NCBI GenBank assembly: GCA_013044365.1
Contig: JABEUP010000128.1
Span: forward strand, 1 to 33,102
Direction: 5' to 3'
Length of the DNA stretch: 33,102 nt
Origin: Acidimicrobiaceae bacterium
Lineage (GTDB): Bacteria; Actinomycetota; Acidimicrobiia; Acidimicrobiales; Acidimicrobiaceae
A program made the position numbers and the translations under genes. Positions 32,938 through 33,102 of this stretch are shown in pieces (the stretch's first letter is position 1; the number at the start of each line of letters is the position of its first letter). The notes under the pieces are model-generated. The model did not search any database, was not told the origin of the DNA, and saw only the letters and a program-made list of their open reading frames with translations.

Positions 32938-33102
32938 TCCGGTTTGCTCCAGAATTCTGGAGATAAAGTTAATGCCGTAAATTATGAACGGCAGGACAGT
33001 TTGAAATTTATCTTAACTATTCAAGAAAATTAACACACTGCGCTCCACAAATTCGCCTCGACACGATGAATTCGCTAAACCACCTAATTTTCTCGCAAAC
33101 TG
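32938..33102. other. Right edge, upstream of the second HD-GYP gene
   Basis: This is an AT-rich, probably regulatory stretch of 165 bases. It holds the ribosome site (GGAG) of the HD-GYP gene; no clear promoter pair or coding sequence was identified before the window ends. Confidence 0.35.

Overview
The window looks like chromosomal DNA of a mid-G+C actinobacterium. Both solute-binding lipoproteins have a lipobox followed by a long Ser/Thr/Ala linker, LivM is fused to LivG, and CobO and CbiA are adjacent. This style is seen in Acidimicrobiia (Acidithrix/Ferrimicrobium-like), but that placement is inference from protein style, not a database match. No rRNA, tRNA, CRISPR array or intact insertion sequence was found.

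Layout. (1) 478-6457 is a mixed left flank: a small-subunit catalase (+), a doubtful 96-codon ORF, an acetamidase/formamidase-family protein followed by a MoaD/ThiS-like sulfur carrier (-), and a secreted PLC-type phosphoesterase lipoprotein (-) preceded by a possible coupled micro-ORF. (2) 6826-19870 is the centrepiece, one compact minus-strand operon of 14 genes. In transcription order it holds a canonical LeuD/LeuC-like hydro-lyase pair, a second LeuC/LeuD-like pair missing two of the three iron-sulfur cysteines, two tandem M24 (creatinase/prolidase-fold) proteins with a degraded metal site, an ornithine cyclodeaminase/mu-crystallin family protein, a LivH / LivM-LivG fusion / LivF / LivJ-type importer, a 63-codon ORF and two cupins, ending at a hairpin terminator. 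Many junctions overlap by 1-8 bases (TAATG, ATGA, GTGA). A good sigma70-type promoter (TTGACT-17-TATATT, minus strand) carries two palindromes. (3) 19986-21642 (+), divergent from that operon, holds a MarR regulator and a cytosolic 4,5-dihydroxyphthalate-decarboxylase-like (solute-binding-fold) protein. (4) 21979-25921 (+) holds a PAS-GAF-HD-GYP protein, then CobO and CbiA. (5) 25952-26325 is a decayed ABC ATPase. (6) 26833-30783 is a minus-strand SsuABC/TauABC-type operon with two different permeases, ending in a perfect 16-bp inverted repeat. (7) 31411-32937 (-) is a second PAS-GAF-HD-GYP protein, a close paralogue of the first.

How the genes may work together. The central operon reads as import plus catabolism of one organic, probably amino-acid-like or N-acyl/N-methyl, compound. 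The Liv-type transporter would bring it in, the M24 pair would act on a C-N bond, the cyclodeaminase-family enzyme would act on an amino or imino intermediate, and the aconitase-fold enzymes would isomerise or dehydrate a hydroxy-acid. MarR, perhaps with the ligand-binding-like neighbour, would control expression. OCD plus M24 recalls ectoine utilisation (EutC/EutD-DoeA), but no ectoine-specific partner is present, so the substrate is unknown. The right part joins corrinoid adenosylation/amidation, c-di-GMP turnover and uptake of an aliphatic-sulfonate/nitrate/pyrimidine-class solute, with no visible link between them.
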